From Sinimarinibacterium sp. NLF-5-8 (lineage in GTDB: Bacteria; Pseudomonadota; Gammaproteobacteria; Nevskiales; Nevskiaceae), in contig NZ_CP048030.1 of the NCBI RefSeq assembly GCF_010092425.1, positions 1,933,501 to 1,997,500 on the forward strand: 64,000 bases of DNA, read 5' to 3'. The notes below the pieces were generated by a model that ran no database searches, was not told the DNA's origin, and saw only the letters and a program-made list of their open reading frames with translations. This document shows positions 44,211 through 50,953 of the stretch, in pieces. The translations under genes were made by a program, and so were the position numbers. The number at the start of each line of letters is the position of its first letter. Within the stretch, counting starts at the first letter, position 1.

Positions 44211-44609
44211 ATGCGCGCGCTCATTCTGGGATGCCTGCTCACCTTCGGCAGCGCCCTCCCCGCCTTCGCCCAAACCGCCGACAGCCCCTTGCAACCCGGC
44301 AGCGCCGAACGCGGCCGCCTCGCCTTTGCCCCCTGCCGCACCTGCCACTATCCAGAGCAAAACTACGGCCACCACAACGGCCCATCGCTATGGAACCTGT
44401 TTGGCCGCCAAGCCGGCAGCGCCGAAGGCTTTGCTTATTACTCAGACGAACTCAAAGCCGCCACATTCACCTGGACACCCGAACTGCTGAATGTATGGCT
44501 CACCAACCCGCGCGCGTTTTTACCCGGCAGCAGCATGGTCGTCTTCCCCACCACCGCCCAGCAACGCGCCGATTTGATTGCCTATTTGCAGACGTTTAAG
44601 CCGGAGTGA
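44211..44609 (+). CDS. Class I c-type cytochrome, partner of the Tat-exported flavoprotein
   Basis: A 132-aa protein with a signal peptide ending near PAFA. The heme c motif is CRTCH at residues 42-46, and the Met of GSSMVVFP is a candidate sixth ligand. It starts two bases after the flavoprotein stop, so the two form a coupled pair. The fold resembles small electron-carrier cytochromes of the c552 type. Confidence 0.88.
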   Translation: MRALILGCLLTFGSALPAFAQTADSPLQPGSAERGRLAFAPCRTCHYPEQNYGHHNGPSLWNLFGRQAGSAEGFAYYSDELKAATFTWTPELLNVWLTNPRAFLPGSSMVVFPTTAQQRADLIAYLQTFKPE

Positions 44610-44639
44610 GGGGGCAAGCTGGGATTGGCAAAGCGTGTT

Positions 44640-44960
44640 TCAGGCTTTTGCCCGTTTGGCACGAGACGAAAGCTGCCGCTTGCGAAGCAGGCGCTCTGAG
44701 CGCATGACATCAAGAATAAAAACCTTACGCCCATCAAAGCGGTAGAAAATGCGACAAGGCGGCTCCACGATCTGACGATAGCGGGAGCGCCCAAGCTCTA
44801 ATGGACGACTACCGCTCTCCGGGTGATCCGCCAACGGCTCAACATGGGCAAAGACGCGCTGGACAAGCTCGGACGCAGCAACCGGATTCTCCAGCGCAAT
44901 GTCATCGGCGATCGCATCCAGATCACTTAAAGCCGGCTCCGACCAGACTATTTCAGCCAT
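44640..44960 (-). CDS. ParE/RelE-family toxin
   Basis: A 106-aa RelE/ParE-fold toxin. WSEPALSDLDAIADDIA at the N-terminus, RSRYRQIVEPPCRIFYRF and VFILDVMRSERLL are typical. ATG 44960 lies inside the reading frame of the antitoxin gene, as usual for these pairs. Toxins of this fold cut mRNA on the ribosome or poison gyrase; ParE-type is suggested by similarity. The DNA is poor in GCGCGC, unlike the flanking genes, pointing to acquisition. Confidence 0.87.
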   Translation of the reverse strand: MAEIVWSEPALSDLDAIADDIALENPVAASELVQRVFAHVEPLADHPESGSRPLELGRSRYRQIVEPPCRIFYRFDGRKVFILDVMRSERLLRKRQLSSRAKRAKA

Positions 44961-45204
44961 CGAGCGAGCCGCTGCCTGGCTTGGGCATGGGTCGCCATAC
45001 GCCCCTCGGCAATAGCCTGCCCCCCCGCGCAATGCCTTCGAGTACCGCCATGCGCTGCTGCATCAGCTCGTAGGTTTCAACGTCCACCAGATACGCGCTG
45101 GGCAGGCCGTGCTGGGTGATCAGGATAGGCTCCCGGCTCTGCTCAATGTCTGAAAGCAGATCAGTCGCCTGACGTTTGAGGGTAGTGACAAGTTCGGTAC
45201 GCAT
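44953..45204 (-). CDS. Phd/YefM-type antitoxin, frameshifted C-terminus
   Basis: An 83-aa frame as read, beginning MRTELVTTLKRQATDLLSDI and containing EPILITQHGLPSAYLVD, the Phd/YefM DNA-binding fold. After ARGG the sequence departs from the family. A run of seven G on the minus strand (45020-45026) is the cause: with eight (or five) G the frame reads QAIAEGRMATHAQARQRLAR and WLK, a normal toxin-binding tail ending on TAG just inside the toxin gene. Either a sequencing error, a mutation or phase variation. If real, neutralisation of the toxin is lost in this state. Confidence 0.78.
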   Translation of the reverse strand: MRTELVTTLKRQATDLLSDIEQSREPILITQHGLPSAYLVDVETYELMQQRMAVLEGIARGGRLLPRGVWRPMPKPGSGSLDG

Positions 45205-45364
45205 GAAGTGACACTACAAGGCCACGCAAGTGCCCGACGCAAAGACCTTTGATGGCGGGGCGTACGCCACGCGAAAACGCGGCCAGCCGCTCAATCGTCC
45301 CCAGCAATGGGCGCTGGCGACGAGGCTATGCGACGACTGCCAGCTGACGAGCACCTCCGTCAGC

Positions 45365-45424
45365 GCCCACGACGCTAGAAATCAGCGGCGCGGGTACCGC
45401 GTCCGCTGCATTGACTTGTTATGT
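45365..45424 (-). other. Degenerate attC-like site between the MBL gene and the toxin-antitoxin pair
   Basis: Plus-strand GCCCACGACGCTAGAAATCAG and CCGCTGCATTGACTTGTTATGT form an imperfect inverted repeat around CAGCGG/CCGCTG. TTGACTTGTTA matches the arm of the good attC at 48656. The left core is corrupted (CCCACGAC instead of CCCAAC). The wider 45205-45456 spacer holds no gene. Confidence 0.45.
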
Positions 45425-45456
45425 TGCTGGGGGTGACACACCTACTCCCTCTCCGT

Positions 45457-46212
45457 TTAGTCCTCGAACAGTGAAAGTGTGTGGTCTAACAACTTCAGAT
45501 CACCGATTGCACCGTGTCCCGGCACGACAACCGTGGCTTCCGAGTAATGGCTACGAGCACGACGAATTGCCTCAGGCCATTCAACCCTGTTTGCGTCGGC
45601 GATCCCTCCAAGGGATGTGGCAGCGGCGGCTCGGACCGCGCACCCGCCGAATAGTATGTGCTCGGACGGAACCCACACCATGATGTTATCGGGTGCGTGG
45701 GCAGGCCCAGGATAGAACAGCTCGACAGAACCAAACTTAACGCTTGATCCGGGGATATCCAGCCCAGCTAACGCGTGGTCTGGTACGGGCATGCCTTCTC
45801 CGATGGCACGCTTTTGCGTCAAGGGCAGGGAATACACCTCAATACGACGCGCTTCAAGGGCATCAACGCCCGCAATGCGGTCTCCATGCGCGTGTGTCAC
45901 AACAGCGCGACGGACAGGAAGGCCAATCTCCGACTTGATTCGACCAAGCAGGGTGACAGTCAGACTTTCGCCCCACGCCGTATCTACAAGGAGGAGACCA
46001 TTGCCTTCGCGGACAATCAGGCCGTTGGAAGGATATCGTGTTCCATCGGGATAGGTGTAGTACGAGGTATGTACCCACACGCCAGGACGCACCATATGGA
46101 TATCTATGGTGGCTGACTCTGGAGCTGAGCGTTCCGCCGCCTGAACATTTGAAGGGTGGCAAGCTATTGCACCGATAAAAAACAGGAAAATTGTCGCCCA
46201 ATTAAATGCCAT
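45457..46212 (-). CDS. Subclass B1 metallo-beta-lactamase homologue on a gene cassette
   Basis: A 251-aa exported protein. The signal segment is MAFNWATIFLFFIGAIA, ending near NVQA. All B1 zinc ligands are present: His107, His109 and Asp111 (THAHGDR), His172 (PGPAHAPDN), Cys191 (FGGCAVR) and His233 (PGHG). DTAWG and the block YPSNGLIVRE resemble VIM-type enzymes. This class opens beta-lactam rings, including carbapenems. ATG 46212 is taken; a GTG at 46245, on the cassette boundary, would extend the signal region by 11 residues. It is the fifth cassette of the array on the minus strand. Activity is untested. Confidence 0.9.
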   Translation of the reverse strand: MAFNWATIFLFFIGAIACHPSNVQAAERSAPESATIDIHMVRPGVWVHTSYYTYPDGTRYPSNGLIVREGNGLLLVDTAWGESLTVTLLGRIKSEIGLPVRRAVVTHAHGDRIAGVDALEARRIEVYSLPLTQKRAIGEGMPVPDHALAGLDIPGSSVKFGSVELFYPGPAHAPDNIMVWVPSEHILFGGCAVRAAAATSLGGIADANRVEWPEAIRRARSHYSEATVVVPGHGAIGDLKLLDHTLSLFED

Positions 46213-46243
46213 GCGTTGCCCAAAGAATGATTGTTGAAGCAAC

Positions 46244-46310
46244 ACCCAACGCCCGAGCTAAGCGGACGGCCCGGCTTTTCGGGCCGGCCCGCTTGAGCGC
46301 CATGTTGGGT
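46244..46310 (-). other. attC site of the C39-like cassette (67 bp)
   Basis: On the plus strand ACCCAAC (46244-46250) and GTTGGGT (46304-46310) are the paired core sites; between them lie GCTAAGCGG / CCGCTTGAGC arms, with an extra base in one arm, and GGCCCGGCTTTTCGGGCC as the inner hairpin. The left core is complementary to the start of the C39-like cassette at 46773. Sequence asymmetry puts the standard orientation on the minus strand. Confidence 0.88.
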
Positions 46311-46340
46311 GATGCTGCATGTTGGAACTCACCGGCTCCT

Positions 46341-46769
46341 CTACTTGGTTGTTTTCTGGGCGCCATGCACCTCAATGAACCATTTGGGTTTGATACGCCA
46401 AAAATCCGTGCGGATATTGCTCCGAAGCGCTTTTTTGGAATCCAAAACGACAGCACCTTGAGGGCTGCGCCAAAAGACGGCCCAATGCCAATAGGGGCGA
46501 CCGCGCTCCAAGTGCCATTTTGTAGAGAGCAATGCAACGGGCGGTAGAAGCTCCCATGCCTGAAAGGGAGACTCGGAAGAAGCAGCGGAGAGACCGAAAT
46601 GCCGAAGAAGGGTGCGGACATGATGAGTCTCTGACCAAAGCTGCTGATCCTCCGCGAAGATGCCGAGACTATTAGCTGCTGCTTGAGCCTGCTTGTAAGT
46701 GACACCGACCAATGCAGCGACACTTGCAATACCGCAGCCTGTGATCTCCTCTTGAAGGACTGGCTTCAT
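46341..46769 (-). CDS. Papain-like C39-family protease-fold cassette protein
   Basis: A 142-aa protein. A Cys12-His95-Asp110 set (TGCGIAS, WHWAVFW, VVLDSK) fits the C39/papain-like peptidase triad with spacing typical of the small stand-alone C39 domains. There is no signal peptide and no transporter partner. ATG 46769 begins four bases inside the cassette boundary GTTGGGTGCC. Such domains are known from bacteriocin exporters but occur alone in cassettes too. Function unknown. Confidence 0.75.
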   Translation of the reverse strand: MKPVLQEEITGCGIASVAALVGVTYKQAQAAANSLGIFAEDQQLWSETHHVRTLLRHFGLSAASSESPFQAWELLPPVALLSTKWHLERGRPYWHWAVFWRSPQGAVVLDSKKALRSNIRTDFWRIKPKWFIEVHGAQKTTK

Positions 46770-46772
46770 GGC

Positions 46773-46884
46773 ACCCAACGCTCAAGTTAAGCCGAATTGC
46801 AGCGCGTAGCTGGCCATATGGCAAGCTCCTTCTGCCATATGGACGGCGTAGCGATGCAATTTCGGCTTGAACGCAATGTTAGGC
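46773..46884 (-). other. attC site of the interrupted DUF6998-type cassette (112 bp)
   Basis: Core sites are ACCCAAC (46773-46779) and GTTAGGC (46878-46884). Arms GTTAAGCCGAATTGCA and TGCAATTTCGGCTTGAAC pair, and an inner CCATATGG duplicate flanks the loop. It is longer than the others. The GTTAGGC core is complementary to the GCCTAAC that begins the same cassette at 48656. Confidence 0.85.
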
Positions 46885-47067
46885 CGGCAGCGACCACCGC
46901 AACCGGCCAATGGATTTGAACTTGGCCACGCCAAGAGCACCGCGCTCATTACGCGCCTTGGAGCCTGGAACAGCAAGCGCGGCCAGAACAGTAGCCCGGT
47001 CCGCCTCCCAGATCTCCGTGGCACTGAATGACCTTGCCCCTGTTTCGTGTAGCTCTTAACCCACGGT

Positions 47068-47937
47068 TCACGCGGCCTTTTTACGCTGTGCCTCGTACCA
47101 GCGCTGCTCGTACTGCATCGGGCTGAGGTAGCCCAGCGACGAATGCAGCCTGCGGTGATTGTAGAAGGCCATCCAGTCCATCACCGCCTGCCTGGCCTGC
47201 TCACGGGTAGCGAATTTGCACCCATGTACGCTGGCTGTTTTCAGCCGACCCCAGAAGCTCTCGGTCGGTGCGTTGTCCCAGCAGTTCCCCTTTCTGCTCA
47301 TCGATGAACGCATGCCCCAGTCCTTCAAGGCATCCTGGAACTCATGGCTGCAATACTGGCTGCCCCGGTCGCTGTGGAATATCAGTCCAGGAGGTGGCCT
47401 GCGGCGCCACCACGCCATGGCCAGCGCGTCCTTGACCAGGCTGGCCTGCATGTGCGGCTGCAGGCTCCAACCCACCACCTGACGGTTGAACAGGTCGATG
47501 ACCGCAGCCAGGTACAGCCAGCCCTCGTCGGTTTGGATGTAGGTGATGTCGCCACTCCACAGCTGGTTGGGCGCCTCGGGGTTAAAGCGCCGCTGTACCA
47601 AGTCGGGCGCCACCGGCAGGCTGTGGCGGCTGTCGGTAGTCACCACGAACTTGCGTTTGGTCTTGGCCCTGATGCCGTGCTGCTGCATGAGCTTGCGCAC
47701 CCGGTCCTTGCCCACCCGGATGCCCCGGGCCAGCAGTTCCTTGTGCATGCGGGGCCAGCCGTATTCCCCCTTCACCTCGGCGTGGATGGCGCGCATGTAC
47801 GCCAGCAGGGCTTCGTCGCTGTGACGCCGGGCAGGTCCACCGTGGCCAGACTCACGCCGGCGTAGCCAGTTGAAGTACCCGCTTGCGCTGACCTCCAGCA
47901 CCCCGCAGGACACACTCACCGGGTACAGCTTTCTCAT
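47068..47937 (-). CDS. IS3-family transposase OrfB (DDE integrase domain)
   Basis: A 289-aa frame with the catalytic triad Asp130 (SGDITYI), Asp190 (HSDRGSQY) and Glu226 (TESFWG), spacing 35 residues between the last two, as in IS3-family transposases. Its ATG overlaps the orfA stop (ATGA), but the frame extends upstream through SRGVLRAGHAARYAWIHQ, which a -1 shift at the A7G motif (47990-47997) would join to OrfA. The intact product is therefore probably the OrfAB fusion. Confidence 0.92.
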   Translation of the reverse strand: MRKLYPVSVSCGVLEVSASGYFNWLRRRESGHGGPARRHSDEALLAYMRAIHAEVKGEYGWPRMHKELLARGIRVGKDRVRKLMQQHGIRAKTKRKFVVTTDSRHSLPVAPDLVQRRFNPEAPNQLWSGDITYIQTDEGWLYLAAVIDLFNRQVVGWSLQPHMQASLVKDALAMAWWRRRPPPGLIFHSDRGSQYCSHEFQDALKDWGMRSSMSRKGNCWDNAPTESFWGRLKTASVHGCKFATREQARQAVMDWMAFYNHRRLHSSLGYLSPMQYEQRWYEAQRKKAA

Positions 47938-48266
47938 TTGGTGAATCCAGGCGTACCTCGCAGCGTGTCCTGCGCGAAGTACGCCGCGGCTTTTTTTGCG
48001 ATGTCGCGCTCCATGCGAAGGCGAGCATTCTCTGCACGCAACCGGGCTATCTCCATCTGCTCGGGCGAAACCTGGATGCTCTTGTCTCCACCGCCCGCAC
48101 CGTCCAATTCTCCCTTGGCTGACAGCCGTACCCAGTTGCCCAGGCTCGCTTTGGGAATGCCCAGTACCTTGGCCACCACCGCAATCGCCTGACCCGAGCG
48201 GACCTGCCGAACAGCCTCCTGCTTGAACTCTCGCGTGTACTGCGCACGCACCTGCTTGTCACTCAT
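47934..48266 (-). CDS. IS3-family transposase OrfA (helix-turn-helix)
   Basis: A 110-aa protein. SDKQVRAQYTREFKQEAVRQ and VVAKVLGIPKASLGNWVRLS form the helix-turn-helix that binds the element ends; the coiled-coil MEIARLRAENARLRMERDI follows. ATG 48266 has AAGGAG upstream. The slippery sequence for -1 frameshifting lies in RDIAKKAAAYF. Confidence 0.93.
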   Translation of the reverse strand: MSDKQVRAQYTREFKQEAVRQVRSGQAIAVVAKVLGIPKASLGNWVRLSAKGELDGAGGGDKSIQVSPEQMEIARLRAENARLRMERDIAKKAAAYFAQDTLRGTPGFTK

Positions 48267-48655
48267 CTCTGAACTCCTTGTCGGTATTTTCAACAAGGGT
48301 TAAGAACTCCAGTTTTCAGGGGCAACCTCAGAATGTGGAATCTAGCAGCACCATAAGAACCGCGTCCCATTCCTTGTCCGGTTGGATTGAGCCGAGTCTC
48401 TGTCCGGGAGTGCAGCCGTTTGGCAAGCAGCGCCCCTTGATCTGGAGCGTGCGAGGCTTGCCGGCTACAAGCTCAGTCGCGTCGTAGCCGGCTTGGCGGG
48501 CAGAGGCAAGGGTGACGCCGAGAAGGCGAGCCGCCTCGTACTCCGCGACCTCGCCAGTGATGCCGAGTGGCTTCTTGGTAAGCGCGTAGTACCGCTGGGC
48601 AATAACCTTTGCCTCAGCGAGAAGTTGTAGGACTTGCTCAGAATTCTCCATGCCG

Positions 48656-48715
48656 GCCTAACACCTGAGTTAAGCCGAGCCACGAAGTGGCTTCGGGTTG
48701 AACGACTTGTTAGGC
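48656..48715 (-). other. attC site of the 77-aa ORF cassette (60 bp)
   Basis: Core sites GCCTAAC (48656-48662) and GTTAGGC (48709-48715). Arms GAGTTAAGCCGAGCCAC and GTGGCTTCGGGTTGAAC are paired and match the common 60-bp attC type of class 1 and Xanthomonas arrays (reverse reads GTTCAACCCGAAGCCAC .. CGGCTTAACTC). Confidence 0.93.
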
Positions 48716-48728
48716 GGGAGACGGATAA

Positions 48729-48962
48729 ATGGAAAAGAGAACCGTGTTTTTTACGATGGTGATGCACCCGGCAACAGGCTGGACGCGGGTAGGCAATGCT
48801 TACCCGTCGCGCAAGGCTGCCGCCGACTGGCTGCCATTTGTGCGCGGCGCATGGCGCGGACTGCGGGCAAAGGTATCGCAGTGCACTGTGCGCCTTGAGG
48901 GCGGCAAGGTCTGCGAGCAGTCGCGACGCTTGCTGAGTGAGAAGTACAACCTTGACGCCTAA
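48729..48962 (+). CDS. 77-aa integron-cassette protein of unknown function, reversed in its cassette
   Basis: Begins MEKRTVFFTMVMHPATGWTR and ends EKYNLDA, with the TAA lying inside the next attC core. It fills its cassette almost exactly: the ATG is 14 bases past one core and the stop overlaps the other. The reading direction is opposite to the attC polarity, so it would not be read from the array's promoter. Small basic, Trp-rich protein; family not known to me. The close fit to cassette limits supports a real gene. Confidence 0.75.
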   Translation: MEKRTVFFTMVMHPATGWTRVGNAYPSRKAAADWLPFVRGAWRGLRAKVSQCTVRLEGGKVCEQSRRLLSEKYNLDA

Positions 48963-49016
48963 CGTGAAGCTAAGGGGCGCGCCGAAGGCGCGTCCCGCTT
49001 GAGCGCAGGGTTAGAG
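48957..49016 (-). other. attC site of the tautomerase cassette (60 bp)
   Basis: Cores GCCTAAC (48957-48963) and GTTAGAG (49010-49016). Arms GAAGCTAAGGGGCGCGCC and GGCGCGTCCCGCTTGAGCG pair around a short loop. GTTAGAG is complementary to the CTCTAAC at 49442-49448 that starts the tautomerase cassette. Confidence 0.88.
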
Positions 49017-49022
49017 CGCAAA

Positions 49023-49418
49023 TTACACCTCGACCTTGAAGCCAAGCTCAACATCACAGCCCGCTTGCCCACCACGAATGCCCCAATTTTCTTTCGCGAT
49101 TTCTCTGAGAAGAATTTTTACATGATCTTTGGGGATGCCAAATGGCTCAAGGTTATTCACGATTGCCTTGTACAGATTTCGCTTTGCATCAAGTGAACGA
49201 CCAGCAAACGCATCAATACTGATGTGCGTATAAAAATCCGGTTTTTCACGAGCAGGCGGATACGCGAAGCGGTGAGGTTCATGCACGATGAGGCGAACGT
49301 TTTTGTCACCGGGCACGATTTTGAATGCCTCACGCAAAGCCATGTGAACAGCCTCCATGAGAGCAACTTCTTCCTCTTGCGTATATTGCCGCCGTACTTC
49401 AATTAAGACACTTGGCAT
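49023..49418 (-). CDS. Tautomerase-superfamily cassette protein
   Basis: A 131-aa protein. Pro2 (MPSVLIEVRR), the catalytic Pro1 after Met removal, is present; KENWGIRGGQAG near the end matches the family's (R/K)EDWSxGNG block. ATG 49418 has AAGGAG five bases upstream. It is the first cassette after the attI-like edge. The reaction is unknown; relatives are annotated 4-oxalocrotonate tautomerase-like (PF14552-type). Confidence 0.85.
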   Translation of the reverse strand: MPSVLIEVRRQYTQEEEVALMEAVHMALREAFKIVPGDKNVRLIVHEPHRFAYPPAREKPDFYTHISIDAFAGRSLDAKRNLYKAIVNNLEPFGIPKDHVKILLREIAKENWGIRGGQAGCDVELGFKVEV

Positions 49419-49441
49419 TCCTACTCCTTTTCGTGTTTGCG

Positions 49442-49504
49442 CTCTAACTACAATTAGGCCGACCAACGGCCAGTCAAAACTTCCTGCAAAAACTGGACTT
49501 TCAT
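49442..49504 (-). other. attI-like edge of the cassette array with a 16-codon leader ORF
   Basis: On the minus strand AAGGAG and ATG at 49504 open a 16-residue frame (MKVQFLQEVLTGRWSA) ending at 49454, followed directly by TTGTAGTTAGAG, the cassette boundary. No inverted-repeat partner arm is evident beyond it, as expected for attI rather than attC. The 49505-49848 stretch up to truD holds no gene or integrase that I can find. Confidence 0.5.
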
Positions 49505-49848
49505 CGTAACTCCTTGTTTTTTAATGTCTGCAATTATTTAGTACGGACTAAATTTTGCCGGATTTGAAACCTGCCCAATCCGTCGCCCAAGTGACTGGAT
49601 CGCGTCCGCGCTGCGTTGCGGTTGCATCATTGCCGCTTGCGTGCCGAGCAGCCCTGCATGGACTGGATTATAGGCACACATTTTTCCTGCTTGCCGCCTC
49701 AGCCCGCGCTCGCATTGCTTTGTCCCCCGGCACACAGTCTCACGCTACGGCACAGCCATGGACGGACGGACTTTAGCAGCCTCACCGTCATCGTCCCCCT
49801 GATCGCGCGCCCTATACTTGCGCCCCTTTTTGAAACCCGGTGCGTGCG

Positions 49849-50889
49849 ATGACGTCTGAACTACCCTTTGCTTATGGCGGTGCGGTGTTGCGGGGTATTT
49901 TGCGCGCGCAGCCGGAGGATTTTTGCGTGACCGAGATTCAGCCGATCACGCCGGAGGGTAGTGGCGAACACGCATGGCTGTGGGTGCGCAAGCGCGGGGC
50001 GAATACGGATTGGGTAGCCAAGGGGTTGGCGCGCTTTGCGGGGGTCAAGCCCATGGATGTGAGTTATGCGGGGCAGAAGGATCGCCATGCGGTGACGGAG
50101 CAGGCGTTTACGGTGCATTTACCGGGGCGCGAGTCGCCGGATTGGTCACAACTGGATTTGGAGGGAGTGACGGTGGTGAGCCATAGCCGTCACAACCGTA
50201 AGCTCAAGCGTGGGGCGTTGCAGGGCAATGTTTTTGAGATCACCTTGCGTGAGGTTTCGGGCGATGCCGCGCGCGCGCAGGTGGTTTTGGAGCAAATCCG
50301 TAGCCAGGGCGTGCCGAATTATTTTGGAGAGCAGCGGTTTGGCTTGGGCGGCGGCAATGTTGAGCGCGCGCGCAAGCTGTTTGCAGGGCAGCGCTGCGAC
50401 CGTGCGACGCGCAGTTTGCTGATTTCTGCCGCGCGCTCGCATTTGTTTAATGCGGTGTTGCATGAGCGAGTCGTGCAAGGCTCATGGAATCAGCCGCTTG
50501 AGGGTGAGGTGTGGTGCCTGAACGGATCACACGCGTGGTTTGGCCCCGAAGTGTTCAGCGATGACCTGCGCGCGCGCTTGGCGGCGGGCGATATTCACCC
50601 CAGCGGGCCGTTATGGGGGCGCGGGCGTCTGCGCAGCAGTGACGCTGCCCTGACACTCGAGCAAACCACACTGGCGCCATTTGAAGACTTGCGCAACGGT
50701 TTGGAGCATGTGGGGCTGGAGCAAGATCGCCGCGCGCTGCGGCTGATTCCCCATGCGCTGAACTGGGAATGGCTGGACACCGCAACGCTGCGCCTGCGCT
50801 TTGCCCTGCCTTCCGGCGCGTATGCAACGACAGTGTTGCGCGAGGTGGTGGATTGGGCGGCAGGGGATGCCTCGCACGCGGTGGGCTGA
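49849..50889 (+). CDS. truD: tRNA pseudouridine(13) synthase TruD
   Basis: A 346-aa pseudouridine synthase that modifies U13 of tRNA(Glu). The catalytic region SYAGQKDRHAVTEQ contains the invariant Asp of the family, and NYFGEQRFGLGGGNVERA is the second signature. ATG 49849 is taken; the frame opens slightly earlier at GTG 49840. The gene flanks the cassette array on the outside. Confidence 0.92.
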   Translation: MTSELPFAYGGAVLRGILRAQPEDFCVTEIQPITPEGSGEHAWLWVRKRGANTDWVAKGLARFAGVKPMDVSYAGQKDRHAVTEQAFTVHLPGRESPDWSQLDLEGVTVVSHSRHNRKLKRGALQGNVFEITLREVSGDAARAQVVLEQIRSQGVPNYFGEQRFGLGGGNVERARKLFAGQRCDRATRSLLISAARSHLFNAVLHERVVQGSWNQPLEGEVWCLNGSHAWFGPEVFSDDLRARLAAGDIHPSGPLWGRGRLRSSDAALTLEQTTLAPFEDLRNGLEHVGLEQDRRALRLIPHALNWEWLDTATLRLRFALPSGAYATTVLREVVDWAAGDASHAVG

Positions 50890-50953
50890 ACCCATCGCAG
50901 CGCGGGCGTCACGCCCACATCATGCGGCGTTGCAGGGAGCGCCTTCGTGTCGG

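Larger units (their letters stand above)
47029..48330 (-). mobile_element. IS3-family insertion sequence, 1302 bp
   Basis: Ends are imperfect inverted repeats (TGAGGTTGCCCCTG .. CTTAACCC against TGACCTTGCCCCTG .. CTTAACCC). The flanks carry a 3-bp direct repeat GAA (47026-47028 and 48331-48333). It contains orfA and orfB with an A7G slippery site. It interrupts the DUF6998-type gene. Confidence 0.93.
46879..48651 (-). pseudogene. DUF6998-type cassette gene interrupted by an IS3-family element
   Basis: The ATG at 48651 follows the cassette boundary by 11 bases and encodes 107 residues (MENSEQVLQLLAEAKVIAQR .. AVLMVLLDSTF) before the insertion at 48331. After the element the frame resumes at 47025 with SATEIWEADRATVLAALAVP .. 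GVAKFKSIGRLRWSLPA and stops at a TAA inside the attC core (46879-46881). Removing the 1302-bp element and one copy of the GAA duplication gives an uninterrupted 155-aa protein. The GSKARNERGALG and DKEWDAVLMVLLD stretches match what I remember of DUF6998-type proteins. Function unknown. Confidence 0.85.

Noticed and set aside
45484-45490. GTCTAAC core-like site
   Set aside because: It lies inside the coding sequence of the B1 MBL gene and has no paired arm.
49505-49848. Remnant integrase gene next to the array
   Set aside because: No frame here shows tyrosine-recombinase motifs (R..HxxR..Y); I found no intI trace.
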